Under the pieces are notes generated by a model that saw nothing but the letters and a program-made list of their open reading frames with translations, made no database searches and had not been told where the DNA came from. Source: Pseudomonadota bacterium (GTDB lineage: Bacteria > Pseudomonadota > Alphaproteobacteria > Caulobacterales > Caulobacteraceae). From it: a DNA stretch of 64,000 nt. The stretch covers positions 30,360-94,359 of the forward strand of contig JAKBBV010000005.1 of assembly GCA_021808285.1 (NCBI GenBank), given 5' to 3'. Position 1 is the stretch's first letter, and every line of letters begins with the position of its first letter. A program made the position numbers and the translations under genes. Shown one piece after another: positions 9,458-17,869 of the stretch.

Positions 9458-11118
9458 CCCGCCACGACCCGACCCGCATCATCCGCCCGGCTACGGGCTC
9501 CCGCCTGACCGCCCGAAGCTGGCTGACCGAGGCGCCGCTGCGCATGCTGATGAACAATCTCCATCCCGACGTGGCCGAGCGGCCGGAGGACCTGGTGGTC
9601 TATGGCGGGGTGGGCCGGGCCGCTCGAGACTGGGAGAGCTTCGACCGCATCGTCGAGACACTGCGCCGTCTGGAGGAGGACGAAACCCTGCTGGTCCAGT
9701 CCGGCAAGCCGGTGGGCGTCTTCCGCACCCACGCCGACGCGCCTCGGGTGCTGATCGCCAACTCCAATCTGGTGCCGCGCTGGGCCACCTGGGAGCATTT
9801 CCACGAACTCGACCGCAAGGGCCTGGCCATGTACGGCCAGATGACCGCCGGATCGTGGATCTATATCGGCGCCCAGGGCATCGTTCAGGGCACCTATGAG
9901 ACCCTGGTGGAGATGGGCCGCCAGCATTACGGCGGCGACCTTTCCGGCCGTTGGCTGCTCACCGCCGGGCTCGGCGGCATGGGCGGAGCCCAGCCCCTGG
10001 CCGCGGTCATGGCCGGGGCCTCGTGCCTGGCTATCGAGTGCCAGCCCAGTCGTATCGAGATGCGCCTGCGCACCGGCTATCTCGACCTGAGCGCCGCGGA
10101 TCTGGACGAGGCCCTGACGATCATCGAACGCGCCTGCCGCGAGCGACGCGCCGTTTCGGTGGGTCTCCTGGGCAACGCCGCCGAGCTCCTGCCCGAGCTC
10201 TTCCGCCGCGGCGTGCGGCCGGACCTCCTCACCGACCAGACCTCGGCCCATGATCCGGTCAACGGCTATCTGCCCAAGGGCTGGACGTTGGAACGCTGGG
10301 CCGCCATGCGCCATCAGGCCCCCGACCAGGTCGAGGCGGCGGCCCGGGCTTCCATGACCGAGCACGTCCGCGCCATGCTCGACTTCCAGGCCGCCGGCGT
10401 GCCGACGGTGGATTACGGCAACAATATCCGCCAGGTCGCCAAGGATGAGGGGGTGGAGAACGCCTTCGCCTTTCCGGGTTTCGTGCCGGCCTATATCCGG
10501 CCCCTGTTCTGTCGCGGGATCGGTCCGTTCCGCTGGGCCGCCCTCTCCGGCGATCCGGAGGATATCTACCGCACCGACGCCAAGGTGAAGGAGCTGATCC
10601 CCGACAATCCGCACCTGCACACCTGGCTCGACATGGCCAGGCGCCGCATCCGTTTCCAGGGCCTGCCGGCGCGCATCTGCTGGGTGGGGCTGGGCGATCG
10701 TCACCGCCTGGGTCTCGCCTTCAACGAGATGGTCGCCCGGGGCGAGCTTTCGGCCCCCGTGGTGATCGGCCGCGACCACCTGGATTCCGGCTCCGTCGCC
10801 TCGCCCAACCGCGAGACCGAGGCCATGCGCGACGGCTCTGACGCCGTTTCGGACTGGCCCCTGCTCAATGCGCTGCTCAACACCGCCTCAGGCGCCACCT
10901 GGGTCTCGCTTCACCATGGCGGCGGGGTGGGCATGGGCTATTCGCAGCATGCGGGCATGGTGGTGGTCTGCGATGGGACGGAGGCGGCGGCCCGGCGCAT
11001 CGCGCGGGTGCTGTGGAACGACCCCGCCAGCGGCGTCATGCGCCACGCCGACGCCGGCTATCCCGACGCCATCGCCTGCGCCCGCGAGCACGGCCTGGAC
11101 CTTCCCAGCCTGGGGTGA
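9454..11118 (+). CDS. hutU: HutU, urocanate hydratase
   Basis: A 554-residue urocanase. It hydrates urocanate to 4-imidazolone-5-propanoate using tightly bound NAD, the second step of the pathway. Family motifs are [13 protein letters not shown] near the start, [19 protein letters not shown] (NAD-binding region), [12 protein letters not shown], and [18 protein letters not shown] near the C-terminus. The ATG at 9454 overlaps the hutG stop (ATGA) and gives the normal length, so the longer open frame is ignored. Last gene of the operon; no histidine or urocanate permease follows within the window. Confidence 0.97.
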   Translation: MTRHDPTRIIRPATGSRLTARSWLTEAPLRMLMNNLHPDVAERPEDLVVYGGVGRAARDWESFDRIVETLRRLEEDETLLVQSGKPVGVFRTHADAPRVLIANSNLVPRWATWEHFHELDRKGLAMYGQMTAGSWIYIGAQGIVQGTYETLVEMGRQHYGGDLSGRWLLTAGLGGMGGAQPLAAVMAGASCLAIECQPSRIEMRLRTGYLDLSAADLDEALTIIERACRERRAVSVGLLGNAAELLPELFRRGVRPDLLTDQTSAHDPVNGYLPKGWTLERWAAMRHQAPDQVEAAARASMTEHVRAMLDFQAAGVPTVDYGNNIRQVAKDEGVENAFAFPGFVPAYIRPLFCRGIGPFRWAALSGDPEDIYRTDAKVKELIPDNPHLHTWLDMARRRIRFQGLPARICWVGLGDRHRLGLAFNEMVARGELSAPVVIGRDHLDSGSVASPNRETEAMRDGSDAVSDWPLLNALLNTASGATWVSLHHGGGVGMGYSQHAGMVVVCDGTEAAARRIARVLWNDPASGVMRHADAGYPDAIACAREHGLDLPSLG

Positions 11119-11343
11119 AGGCAGGGGGAAGGCGGCTCCGGCGGCTGGCCGCAGAGGCGGGTAAGGGGCGCGGATTCCGGCGCCACGGGCCCGCTTGAGG
11201 CCGCGACCCGTGCCGCGCTTGGCTCGGGGCGGCTAGTCGTCAGTCCCGGCATTTCCGGTCCGTGGACCGCGGCCGTCGGCGGCCCACCGACCTACCTTGG
11301 CCAGACCGCCAAACCGCGCAGAGCGCCGACGCCGCCTCAGTCC

Positions 11344-12585
11344 TCAGGTCAGGGCCGAATAGATCAGGGTCTTGAGTTCACGCCGGATCGGATACAGCAG
11401 GGACGGGCTGAGCTGTGTCATGAACACCATGTGCAGTCGCTCCACGGGGTCGATGAAGAAGGCCGTGGTGAACATTCCACCCCAATAATATTCTCCCGCC
11501 GAACCGGAAATCATGGCGCGGGCTGGGTCCTGGGTGACGGCGAATCCCAAGCCGAAGCCGACTCCGGCATTCTGAGTTTCGCTGAACATGGAACGCGACA
11601 GACTCGCAAGGTCCAGGCGGCCCGGCAGATGATTGGTCGTCATCAGTTCGAGGGTCTTGCGTCCCAGCAAGCGTACGCCGTCCAACGCGCCGCCTCCGGC
11701 GCACATCAAGCAGAATCGGTGGTAGTCGAGCGCGGTGGAGACGAGGCCGCCGCCCCCAGATACCAGGCGCGGCGGGTTCAGCCAGATGCTCCCCTCCGCG
11801 CGATCGAACATCACGCGACCTTCCGCCGGGCTCTTCCAAACATAACAATCCGTCAGTCGAGGCGCCTTCTGCGGCGGAACGGAGAAGGCGGTGTCATTCA
11901 TCTGCAGCGGCGCGAAGATCCTGTCTGAAAGGTAGCGGTCGAGCGGGAGACCGGAGACGCGTTGGATCACCGCCCCAAGGACATCGGTCGAAACCGAGTA
12001 GTTCCACGCCTCGCCGGGCGAAAACTCGAGCGGCAGTTTGGCGAGCGCGGCGACCGCCCCGTCGAGATCCAGGCCGGCATGCCAGTTTTCCACGGCGCCG
12101 GGGTCGAACCCGCCGGCCCGATAGGCCGCATCGATATGGGTGCGGTTCTGGAAGCCGTAGGTCAGGCCGGATGTGTGGCGCAGCAGATCGAGCATCCGCA
12201 TCGGCTCGTTGGCGCGGCGGGTGACAAACGCGACACCGCCGCCGCCGGCGGCATAGACCCCGGTATCGGTGAACTCGGGCAGAACGTCCTGAACCAGCGT
12301 GTCGAGGCCGACCCGTCCTTCTTCCACAAGCATCATGAAGCCCACGGTCGTGATCGGCTTGGTCATGCTGGCGATGCGGAAGATGGATGTCTCATCGATC
12401 GGCGTGTCCGACCCGGCTCTCGCGGCGCCCTGACTGCTGAAATGGACGATCTGACCGTCGCGGCTGATCAGGATCTGGGCGTGCGGCAGCCGCCCGGAAT
12501 CGAGGTATTTCGCCTTCAGGAAGTCGTCGATGCGGTTCAGTCGCGAGGGGGCGAATCCCAGCCGTTCAGCGTGAGAATGCGTCAC
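11344..12585 (-). CDS. Beta-lactamase-fold serine hydrolase (EstB-like esterase), cytoplasmic
   Basis: A 413-residue class C beta-lactamase-fold protein. The nucleophile motif SxxK is SMTK at 73-76, and the Tyr motif is YSV near 196 (WNYSVSTDVLG). There is no signal peptide. The frame begins at a TTG at 12594, but GGGAGG lies 10 nt before the GTG at 12585, so that start is preferred (MTHSHAERL...). Members hydrolyse esters, lactones, amides or, rarely, beta-lactams; the substrate cannot be told. It is divergent from the glutathione transferase gene across 188 bp that contain a GntR-type site. With its neighbours it appears to form an uptake and hydrolysis cluster. Confidence 0.88.
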   Translation of the reverse strand: MTHSHAERLGFAPSRLNRIDDFLKAKYLDSGRLPHAQILISRDGQIVHFSSQGAARAGSDTPIDETSIFRIASMTKPITTVGFMMLVEEGRVGLDTLVQDVLPEFTDTGVYAAGGGGVAFVTRRANEPMRMLDLLRHTSGLTYGFQNRTHIDAAYRAGGFDPGAVENWHAGLDLDGAVAALAKLPLEFSPGEAWNYSVSTDVLGAVIQRVSGLPLDRYLSDRIFAPLQMNDTAFSVPPQKAPRLTDCYVWKSPAEGRVMFDRAEGSIWLNPPRLVSGGGGLVSTALDYHRFCLMCAGGGALDGVRLLGRKTLELMTTNHLPGRLDLASLSRSMFSETQNAGVGFGLGFAVTQDPARAMISGSAGEYYWGGMFTTAFFIDPVERLHMVFMTQLSPSLLYPIRRELKTLIYSALT

Positions 12586-12646
12586 GGACCACAAGCCTCC
12601 CGCTCGACCAAGCGATGGAGCCTATTGGCCTCAAAAGCGCAGAGCA

Positions 12647-12661
12647 ACGACAATGTCGTAC
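12647..12661. promoter_or_regulatory. Palindrome with GntR/FCD-type core in hydrolase/GST promoter
   Basis: ACGACA-A-TGTCGT (12647-12659) is an odd palindrome with 6-bp arms. It runs into TGTCGTAC (12654-12661), which contains GT-N3-AC, the core of FadR/FCD operators. The same 8-mer occurs at 15369-15376 in front of the FCD regulator and the TonB receptor. The shared site between two divergent promoters suggests one regulator. This is inference from two sites only. Confidence 0.45.
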
Positions 12662-12773
12662 GTTATAGCCGAAAATGCCGTGCAATTTTCACCCTTCCAG
12701 TCCTGCCGGCAGTGCGGATATCGAGGTGAGGGCGGCGTCCGTCATCTGCCGCACCTCAAGGGAACGGCCGCGT

Positions 12774-13403
12774 ATGATCGACCTCTACCACTGCGCAGAT
12801 GCTCGCTCATTCCGCGCCCTCTGGGCGCTTGAGGAGCTTGGGCTGGCCTACAGGTTGCATGTCCTGCCGTTTCCCCCGCGCGTGCACAGGCCGCAATTCC
12901 TCCAGGACAACCCGCTGGGCACGATTCCCCTTCTGGTCGACGGCGAGGTGCGCATGACGGAGTCCGCCGCCATCACCCACTACCTGGCCACACGCTATGG
13001 CCCGAGCGACCTGGCTGTAGGAGTGGAGGAGGCCGATTACGGTCTGTGGCTCGACTGGCTGCACAGGAGTGAGGCGACCCTGACCTTCCCGCAGACGATC
13101 ATCCTGCGCTACACGCGCCTGGAGCCGGAGGAGCGCCGCCTCGCCCAGGCGGCCATGGATTACACCCAGTGGTTTCTCTCGCGCCTGCGGCATCTGACTC
13201 GCGCCCTCACTGATCGCCACTGGCTATGCGCGGACCGGTTCACCATGGCCGATCTATGCGTCGGCTATGCTCTGCTCCTGGCGCTGGACCTTGGCCTGGG
13301 TCCGAAGTTCAGTCCTGAGATCGCCGGCTATTGGGAACGGCTGGCCTCCCGGCCCGCCTTCCTCGCCGCCAAGCGCGCCCAGAGCGAAAACGAACGCGCC
13401 TAG
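12774..13403 (+). CDS. Glutathione S-transferase family protein
   Basis: A 209-residue GST. The N-terminal thioredoxin-like domain (residues 1-76) has LYHCADARSFRALWALEELGL and the cis-Pro plus glutathione-binding segment NPLGTIPLLVDG...MTESAAI. The C-terminal helical domain follows (DRFTMADLCVGYAL). AAGGGA lies 9 nt before the ATG at 12774, so the shorter start is used. It is divergent from serine hydrolase 1 and convergent with serine hydrolase 2. Its TAG stop is interleaved with that gene's TAG through a CTAG at 13400-13403. GSTs in such clusters often open or dehalogenate xenobiotics or isomerise maleyl compounds; the role here is not known. Confidence 0.9.
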   Translation: MIDLYHCADARSFRALWALEELGLAYRLHVLPFPPRVHRPQFLQDNPLGTIPLLVDGEVRMTESAAITHYLATRYGPSDLAVGVEEADYGLWLDWLHRSEATLTFPQTIILRYTRLEPEERRLAQAAMDYTQWFLSRLRHLTRALTDRHWLCADRFTMADLCVGYALLLALDLGLGPKFSPEIAGYWERLASRPAFLAAKRAQSENERA

Positions 13404-14446
13404 GCGAGGGCCTTGGTGAGACGCAGCCAGAGTTGCTGATCGAAATCGAGATCGGTGGCGGCGCCCATGCGCACGACGATCAGCTTCTGGCTTGGCGCGA
13501 TATAGAGCTTGCGATCCAGCGCCCCAAGCGCCGCCACAAGATCCGCCGGCGCGGCTGGGATCAGGGGGCCGGGCTCCTTTTGTCCACGCCGGATGGAATA
13601 GGCCCCGCCATTGAGCCACCACAATCTGCCATAGGCCGGGTTGGCGGGGGAGCGTTGAAACATGGCCCCAAGGCTGGCCTGTGAAACCAGGCGCGTTCCG
13701 TCGGAGGCTAGTCCGCCGTCGAGCACGATCTGGCCGAACCGGACGGAGTCCCTTGGGCTCGTGACGAGCCCCATGGTGTTGCCGGCCGCCGTGAACAGGG
13801 GATTGGCGGGTCGATGGCGCCAGGCCGTCTGGGTCAGGCCAGCGGGCGCTGTGAGCCAGTCGCGCGTGAGCGTTTCCAGGGGTTGGCCCGCTGCGGCGCT
13901 CAGGATCTTCTGGGTGATGGCGTAGACGGGCGTGTTGTAGAAGAACATCGACCCTGGCGGGGCCTCGTAGGTGAAGGCCTCGGTCAGGCCCGAGCTCATG
14001 TTCAGGACATGGATGACGCGGATGGCGGCCTCGCGGTCCGTTTCCGCCTTGGACCAGCCCTTGCCGAGATAGTCCAGGACCGGCCGGTTCACATCGATCA
14101 GCCCCTTGTCGATGGCGATGGCGACAAGCATGGAGACCCAGCTCTTCTGCTGCGACGCGACGTCCTCCAGAAGCGCGCCCTCGGGCGTGGTCTCATAGGC
14201 AAAGGCCCTGAAGAGTGGGGTGTCCGGCGCCGGCCAGTTCCGTTCCACCAGGATTGTGCGATCCCGGACGGCCATGAAGCCGGTTGTGTGTTGCGACCTG
14301 GCGTAGGAGAGGGCCTCTTCCATGGCCTTGGCGACAGGCTCGGAGGAGCTCATGTCAGGCCCCGCGATTCCGGAAGAGGGCAGCGCCAAGGCGCCCAGAC
14401 CTGCCGCGCGGGCCAGGACATTCCGGCGGGAGAGGGACAAGGGCAT
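13400..14446 (-). CDS. Tat-exported beta-lactamase-fold serine hydrolase
   Basis: A 348-residue serine hydrolase of the class C beta-lactamase/penicillin-binding fold. The N-terminus carries a twin-arginine signal (SRRNVLARAAG, then an Ala/Leu-rich core to about residue 28), so a folded periplasmic enzyme is expected. The nucleophile motif is SQQK (98-101) and the Tyr motif YNT (170-172). It starts 35 bp after the FCD regulator on the same strand, so the two are probably co-transcribed. With the other hydrolase, the receptor and the M28-like protein it may process a compound entering the periplasm. The substrate is not known. Confidence 0.88.
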   Translation of the reverse strand: MPLSLSRRNVLARAAGLGALALPSSGIAGPDMSSSEPVAKAMEEALSYARSQHTTGFMAVRDRTILVERNWPAPDTPLFRAFAYETTPEGALLEDVASQQKSWVSMLVAIAIDKGLIDVNRPVLDYLGKGWSKAETDREAAIRVIHVLNMSSGLTEAFTYEAPPGSMFFYNTPVYAITQKILSAAAGQPLETLTRDWLTAPAGLTQTAWRHRPANPLFTAAGNTMGLVTSPRDSVRFGQIVLDGGLASDGTRLVSQASLGAMFQRSPANPAYGRLWWLNGGAYSIRRGQKEPGPLIPAAPADLVAALGALDRKLYIAPSQKLIVVRMGAATDLDFDQQLWLRLTKALA

Positions 14447-14481
14447 GATATTTCTCCTTCACGGTCATGGGAGACGAAGGG

Positions 14482-15225
14482 TCAGCGCCTGCCGGCGACC
14501 CGACGGCGGGCGGGGCCAGCCGCGGCCGGTTCGCGCATGCCGAGGCCACGCGCCAGCATCAGCCGGGCGACTTCGGCCTGCATGAAATAGAGGATCTGCC
14601 GGGCGCCTTCCGCCGCCTTGGCCGCATCGCGCTCGGCGAGGCCGGCCCGCATGGTCTCCCAATGATCGAAAGGCCCCCTCACGGTCGAGCTTTCGGCCAG
14701 CCCCACATAGGACCAGTGCCATCGGGTCTTGCGCCGCACCGCCTCGATCATCTTTTGCGCGTCGAGGCTGGCCGTGCTCGCCATGAGACTGAAGATCACC
14801 TCGCTCTGGTGGATGAGATCCGCGGCGGTCGCACCGGTCTCCGAGGCGGCGAGCAAGGCATCGGATTTCTTCAGGATCTCCGCCATCAGAGCGGCTGAGG
14901 CGCGAATGCAGGCGAAGCGCGCGGCAACGCCGTAGAGACCCGCGCGAAGCTCATAGAGATCGAACACTTCCTGCAGCGTGGTTGCGGTGACGCTGGCGCC
15001 TCGATTGGGTTCGAGCATCACCAGGCCATCCTCCGCCAGGTTCGCCAGGGCCCGCCGCGCGATCGAACGGCCGACGCCGAATTCGGCGCAGAGGCGGGCC
15101 TCCCTCATCCACTCGCCCGCGGACCAAAGACCCTCCTGGATCTGGTGACGCAGACGTTCCGTCACCTCCGCCGCGGACGGTCCCGCGCCTCGACTCGGGC
15201 GTGGGGCGGGTGCGGCTTTATCCAT
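14482..15225 (-). CDS. FadR-subfamily (GntR/FCD) transcriptional regulator
   Basis: A 247-residue regulator with a GntR winged helix (about residues 18-80; VGRSIARRALANLAEDGLV) and an all-helical FCD ligand domain (EVFDLYELRAGLYG onward). The frame is open to 15513, but GAGGA lies 5 nt before the ATG at 15225, and this gives the family length. Its promoter is divergent from the TonB receptor and contains TTGTCGTACAA, a match to the FCD consensus TNGTNNNACNA. It is therefore the likely local regulator of the receptor, both serine hydrolases and the GST. The inducer, usually a small organic acid in this family, is unknown. Confidence 0.88.
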   Translation of the reverse strand: MDKAAPAPRPSRGAGPSAAEVTERLRHQIQEGLWSAGEWMREARLCAEFGVGRSIARRALANLAEDGLVMLEPNRGASVTATTLQEVFDLYELRAGLYGVAARFACIRASAALMAEILKKSDALLAASETGATAADLIHQSEVIFSLMASTASLDAQKMIEAVRRKTRWHWSYVGLAESSTVRGPFDHWETMRAGLAERDAAKAAEGARQILYFMQAEVARLMLARGLGMREPAAAGPARRRVAGRR

Positions 15226-15360
15226 CCGTGTCCTCGACTGCTCCGTATCCTCGAACGCCGAGGTCTCAGCGGCTGTCCGCGCCTCGCTGGGCGGAGGCTT
15301 GATTGCGACCATCCTGCGCGAAGGCGCACGCCGGAGCAAGCCGGCGTGTCGTTCATAGGG

Positions 15361-15378
15361 CGACAAATTGTCGTACAA
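15361..15378. promoter_or_regulatory. Probable FCD-regulator operator between regulator and TonB receptor
   Basis: TTGTCGTACAA at 15368-15378 has TTGT and ACAA half-sites around CGT and fits the FCD/FadR consensus TNGTNNNACNA. It overlaps a second palindrome, CGACAA-A-TTGTCG, at 15361-15373. A further half-site, TTGACAA, follows at 15384-15390. The sites lie 80-100 bp upstream of the receptor ATG and 136-153 bp upstream of the regulator ATG, suiting control of both genes. Confidence 0.55.
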
Positions 15379-15457
15379 CTCAATTGACAAAGTCGCACGA
15401 TTATTGGCAGCCTTGCCTCCAACCGGTCGAGTCAAACGCCGGGTTGGGGAGGAGTCC

Positions 15458-17857
15458 ATGCGCCAGGGAATTGGCCGCGCGGTCGCAGCCGCGCTCGGTT
15501 TCGTCAGCATCACGCCCGCCGCTGCGTTCGCTCAGGTCACAGCGACGCCGCCGGCCGCCAGCGCGGCCCCCGCCGCACCAGCGGCCCCGTCCGCCAGCGG
15601 GTCGGACACCGCGGCCCTCCTGGGTGAGGTCGTGGTGACCGCGCGCAAGACGGAGGAGCAGCTGCGCGACATTCCCGCCACCGTCTCGGCGGTGAGTTCA
15701 GCCCAGATCATGGATGAGGGACCGCTCGTGGGGACCGGCGATCTTCTCCGCACAGTGCCTGGGGTGCGTTTCAACAATCTTGAGGCGCCCAATCTGAGCG
15801 AAATATCGATCAGGGGTTCAGGCACAGAGCGGGCGACGGGCGCGGATTCCGCCGTCGGCCTGTTCGTCAACGGCGCCTATGTGGGCTCCTCGACCCTGGG
15901 CGGCCGCAACTTCATGAATATCGACTATTTCGATCTCGACCGGGTCGAAGTCCTGCAGGGGCCGCAAGGCGCGCTCTATGGCCGCAATTCCGAATATGGC
16001 GCCGTCAACATCGTGCTGGCCAAACCACAATTCGATAACTCGGGCTATGTGGATGACTCCTACACAGGCGGCCTGGAACGCAATCAGCTCGACGCCGTGG
16101 CCAACTACGCCCTGAGCGACGACGTCGCGGTGCGTTTCGGCGCGGAGGCCATCGGGCAGACCAAGGGCCTGCAGTTCAATCCCGATCAGAACACCTATTA
16201 CGACACGGAGTCCGGCTGGATCGGGCGGGGGCAGATCCGCTATCGGCGCGGCCCGCTCGACGTCGATCTGCTGGTCGATGCGCAGGACATGACCCTGCCG
16301 GCCTTCGCCAATGTCTATAACCTGCCGCCGGGGGTGATCAGCACGATTCCCAAGGGCTTTGTCGGCAACCGCTTCACCGTTCCCAGCGACGGGCTCAACA
16401 ACACCGAGCAGAAAATGCAGCGGATCATGCTCGATGGCAGCCTGGATCTCGGCTGGGGCGAGCTGACCTCGACGACGATGGTGACGGCGTCACAATCGCT
16501 CCAGCATTACGGTTCATCGATCGACCTCGCCCAGGAGGCGTCGTTCCAGTCGCAAGGCGAGATCGGCGCCTATCCTCTGGCTGACACCGCGACGCGCTCC
16601 ACCGACAGGACCTTCTATCAGGACCTTCACCTGGACGGAAAAGCCCTCGACGGCCATTTCAAGTGGCTGGCCGGGGCGGAGTTCCTGCTCCAGCACGATG
16701 ACAACGGTGTGCAGAACACCACCAGCCCGTGCGCATTGAAGGTCGGCGCCGGGATCTGCGGCGGCACGCCCAGCGCGCCCATCTGCGACCTCGTCCTGAA
16801 GACCTCGTCGCCCTGTCCCGCAACCTATCCGCTCGCCTTCGGGGCGATCAGCAATACGCCCGAGAAGTTCGTCTCCAAATCGCTCTACGGTTCGGTGAGC
16901 TACACTCTCCAGCGCTTCACCCTGGACGGAGAGCTGCGGTACACGAACGATAACAAGACCGCGACCCAGTATGCCTACGCCCTCTATACCAACCTTCCCA
17001 GCGCAGCTCCGCAGGCCCACGCCTTCAGCGCTGGCAACCTGAGCTACAGCGCCACTCTCAGCTACAAGCTGCCCGGTGACTGGGACGATCTGCTCTATGC
17101 CAAGACCGGAAGCGGCTATCGCGCCGGGGGAATCAACGGCGGCATCGCTAATCCCAACGCGCCGACGCCCTTTCAGCCCACCTATGGCGATGAAATCACG
17201 ACCAGCTACGAGATCGGCTTCAAGGGCGACCTGGGATCACACCTCTATGTGACGCTGGACGGCTATCTGTCGCACACCGACAACGCCATCGCGGTGATAA
17301 ATGACGGCTGCACGGTCCTCAACGCCTGCGGCACGGCTCCGACGCAGTTCAACATCAACGGCGGCACGGTTCATGCCCGGGGCGTGGAGGCCGCCATCAA
17401 TGGACGTTTCCGGATCCTCGATGGGACGCTGGAGGTCATGGTCAGCGGCGCCAACCAGCACGCCGACTATTCCAGCATTCCGAGCGGCTACTCAGGTCTG
17501 CCGATCCTCGGCTCTCTGGTCGCGCAGACGCCCACCTGGACCGACGCGGCCACGGTGAACTACAGTCATCCCATCACCCAGACGGTGGATGGCTTCTTCA
17601 ACCTGACCTATAACGGTCAGAGCGGCGGCGCGCAGGACACGACCACGGCTCTCGCCCCGGAAATCAGTCTGTCCAGTTTCAGCGACGTGAGTCTGCGGAC
17701 GGGCGCCAAGTGGCATAATCTGGAGCTGGCCCTGTTCATTCAGAACCTTACCAATGACACTGTCCAGCTGCTGAAGTTCGAACAGGGCGCCACGGTCTTT
17801 GCCGCGCGCTTCAACGAGCCCCGCACTTTCGGCGTTAACGCCGTCTTCCGCTGGTGA
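15458..17857 (+). CDS. TonB-dependent outer-membrane receptor
   Basis: A 799-residue receptor. The signal peptide is residues 1-25 (AAAFA-Q). A Pro/Ala-rich linker leads to the TonB box/plug start GEVVVTARKTEEQLRDIPAT. The plug ends near VEVLQGPQGALYGRNSEYGAVNIV, and the beta-barrel ends in an aromatic residue (VFRW), as outer-membrane barrels do. The ATG at 15458 has GGGGAGGAG just upstream; the longer open frame would run over the operator. It belongs to the large sphingomonad/Caulobacter receptor group used for plant or xenobiotic compounds rather than only siderophores. The M28-like gene follows after 12 bp. Control by the divergent FCD regulator is likely. Confidence 0.93.
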   Translation: MRQGIGRAVAAALGFVSITPAAAFAQVTATPPAASAAPAAPAAPSASGSDTAALLGEVVVTARKTEEQLRDIPATVSAVSSAQIMDEGPLVGTGDLLRTVPGVRFNNLEAPNLSEISIRGSGTERATGADSAVGLFVNGAYVGSSTLGGRNFMNIDYFDLDRVEVLQGPQGALYGRNSEYGAVNIVLAKPQFDNSGYVDDSYTGGLERNQLDAVANYALSDDVAVRFGAEAIGQTKGLQFNPDQNTYYDTESGWIGRGQIRYRRGPLDVDLLVDAQDMTLPAFANVYNLPPGVISTIPKGFVGNRFTVPSDGLNNTEQKMQRIMLDGSLDLGWGELTSTTMVTASQSLQHYGSSIDLAQEASFQSQGEIGAYPLADTATRSTDRTFYQDLHLDGKALDGHFKWLAGAEFLLQHDDNGVQNTTSPCALKVGAGICGGTPSAPICDLVLKTSSPCPATYPLAFGAISNTPEKFVSKSLYGSVSYTLQRFTLDGELRYTNDNKTATQYAYALYTNLPSAAPQAHAFSAGNLSYSATLSYKLPGDWDDLLYAKTGSGYRAGGINGGIANPNAPTPFQPTYGDEITTSYEIGFKGDLGSHLYVTLDGYLSHTDNAIAVINDGCTVLNACGTAPTQFNINGGTVHARGVEAAINGRFRILDGTLEVMVSGANQHADYSSIPSGYSGLPILGSLVAQTPTWTDAATVNYSHPITQTVDGFFNLTYNGQSGGAQDTTTALAPEISLSSFSDVSLRTGAKWHNLELALFIQNLTNDTVQLLKFEQGATVFAARFNEPRTFGVNAVFRW

Positions 17858-17869
17858 ACGGCAAGGGCG

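Noticed and set aside
9280..10779. 499-codon minus-strand frame opposite hutU
   Set aside because: Shadow of the GC-rich hutU gene; no recognisable domain and no ribosome-binding site.
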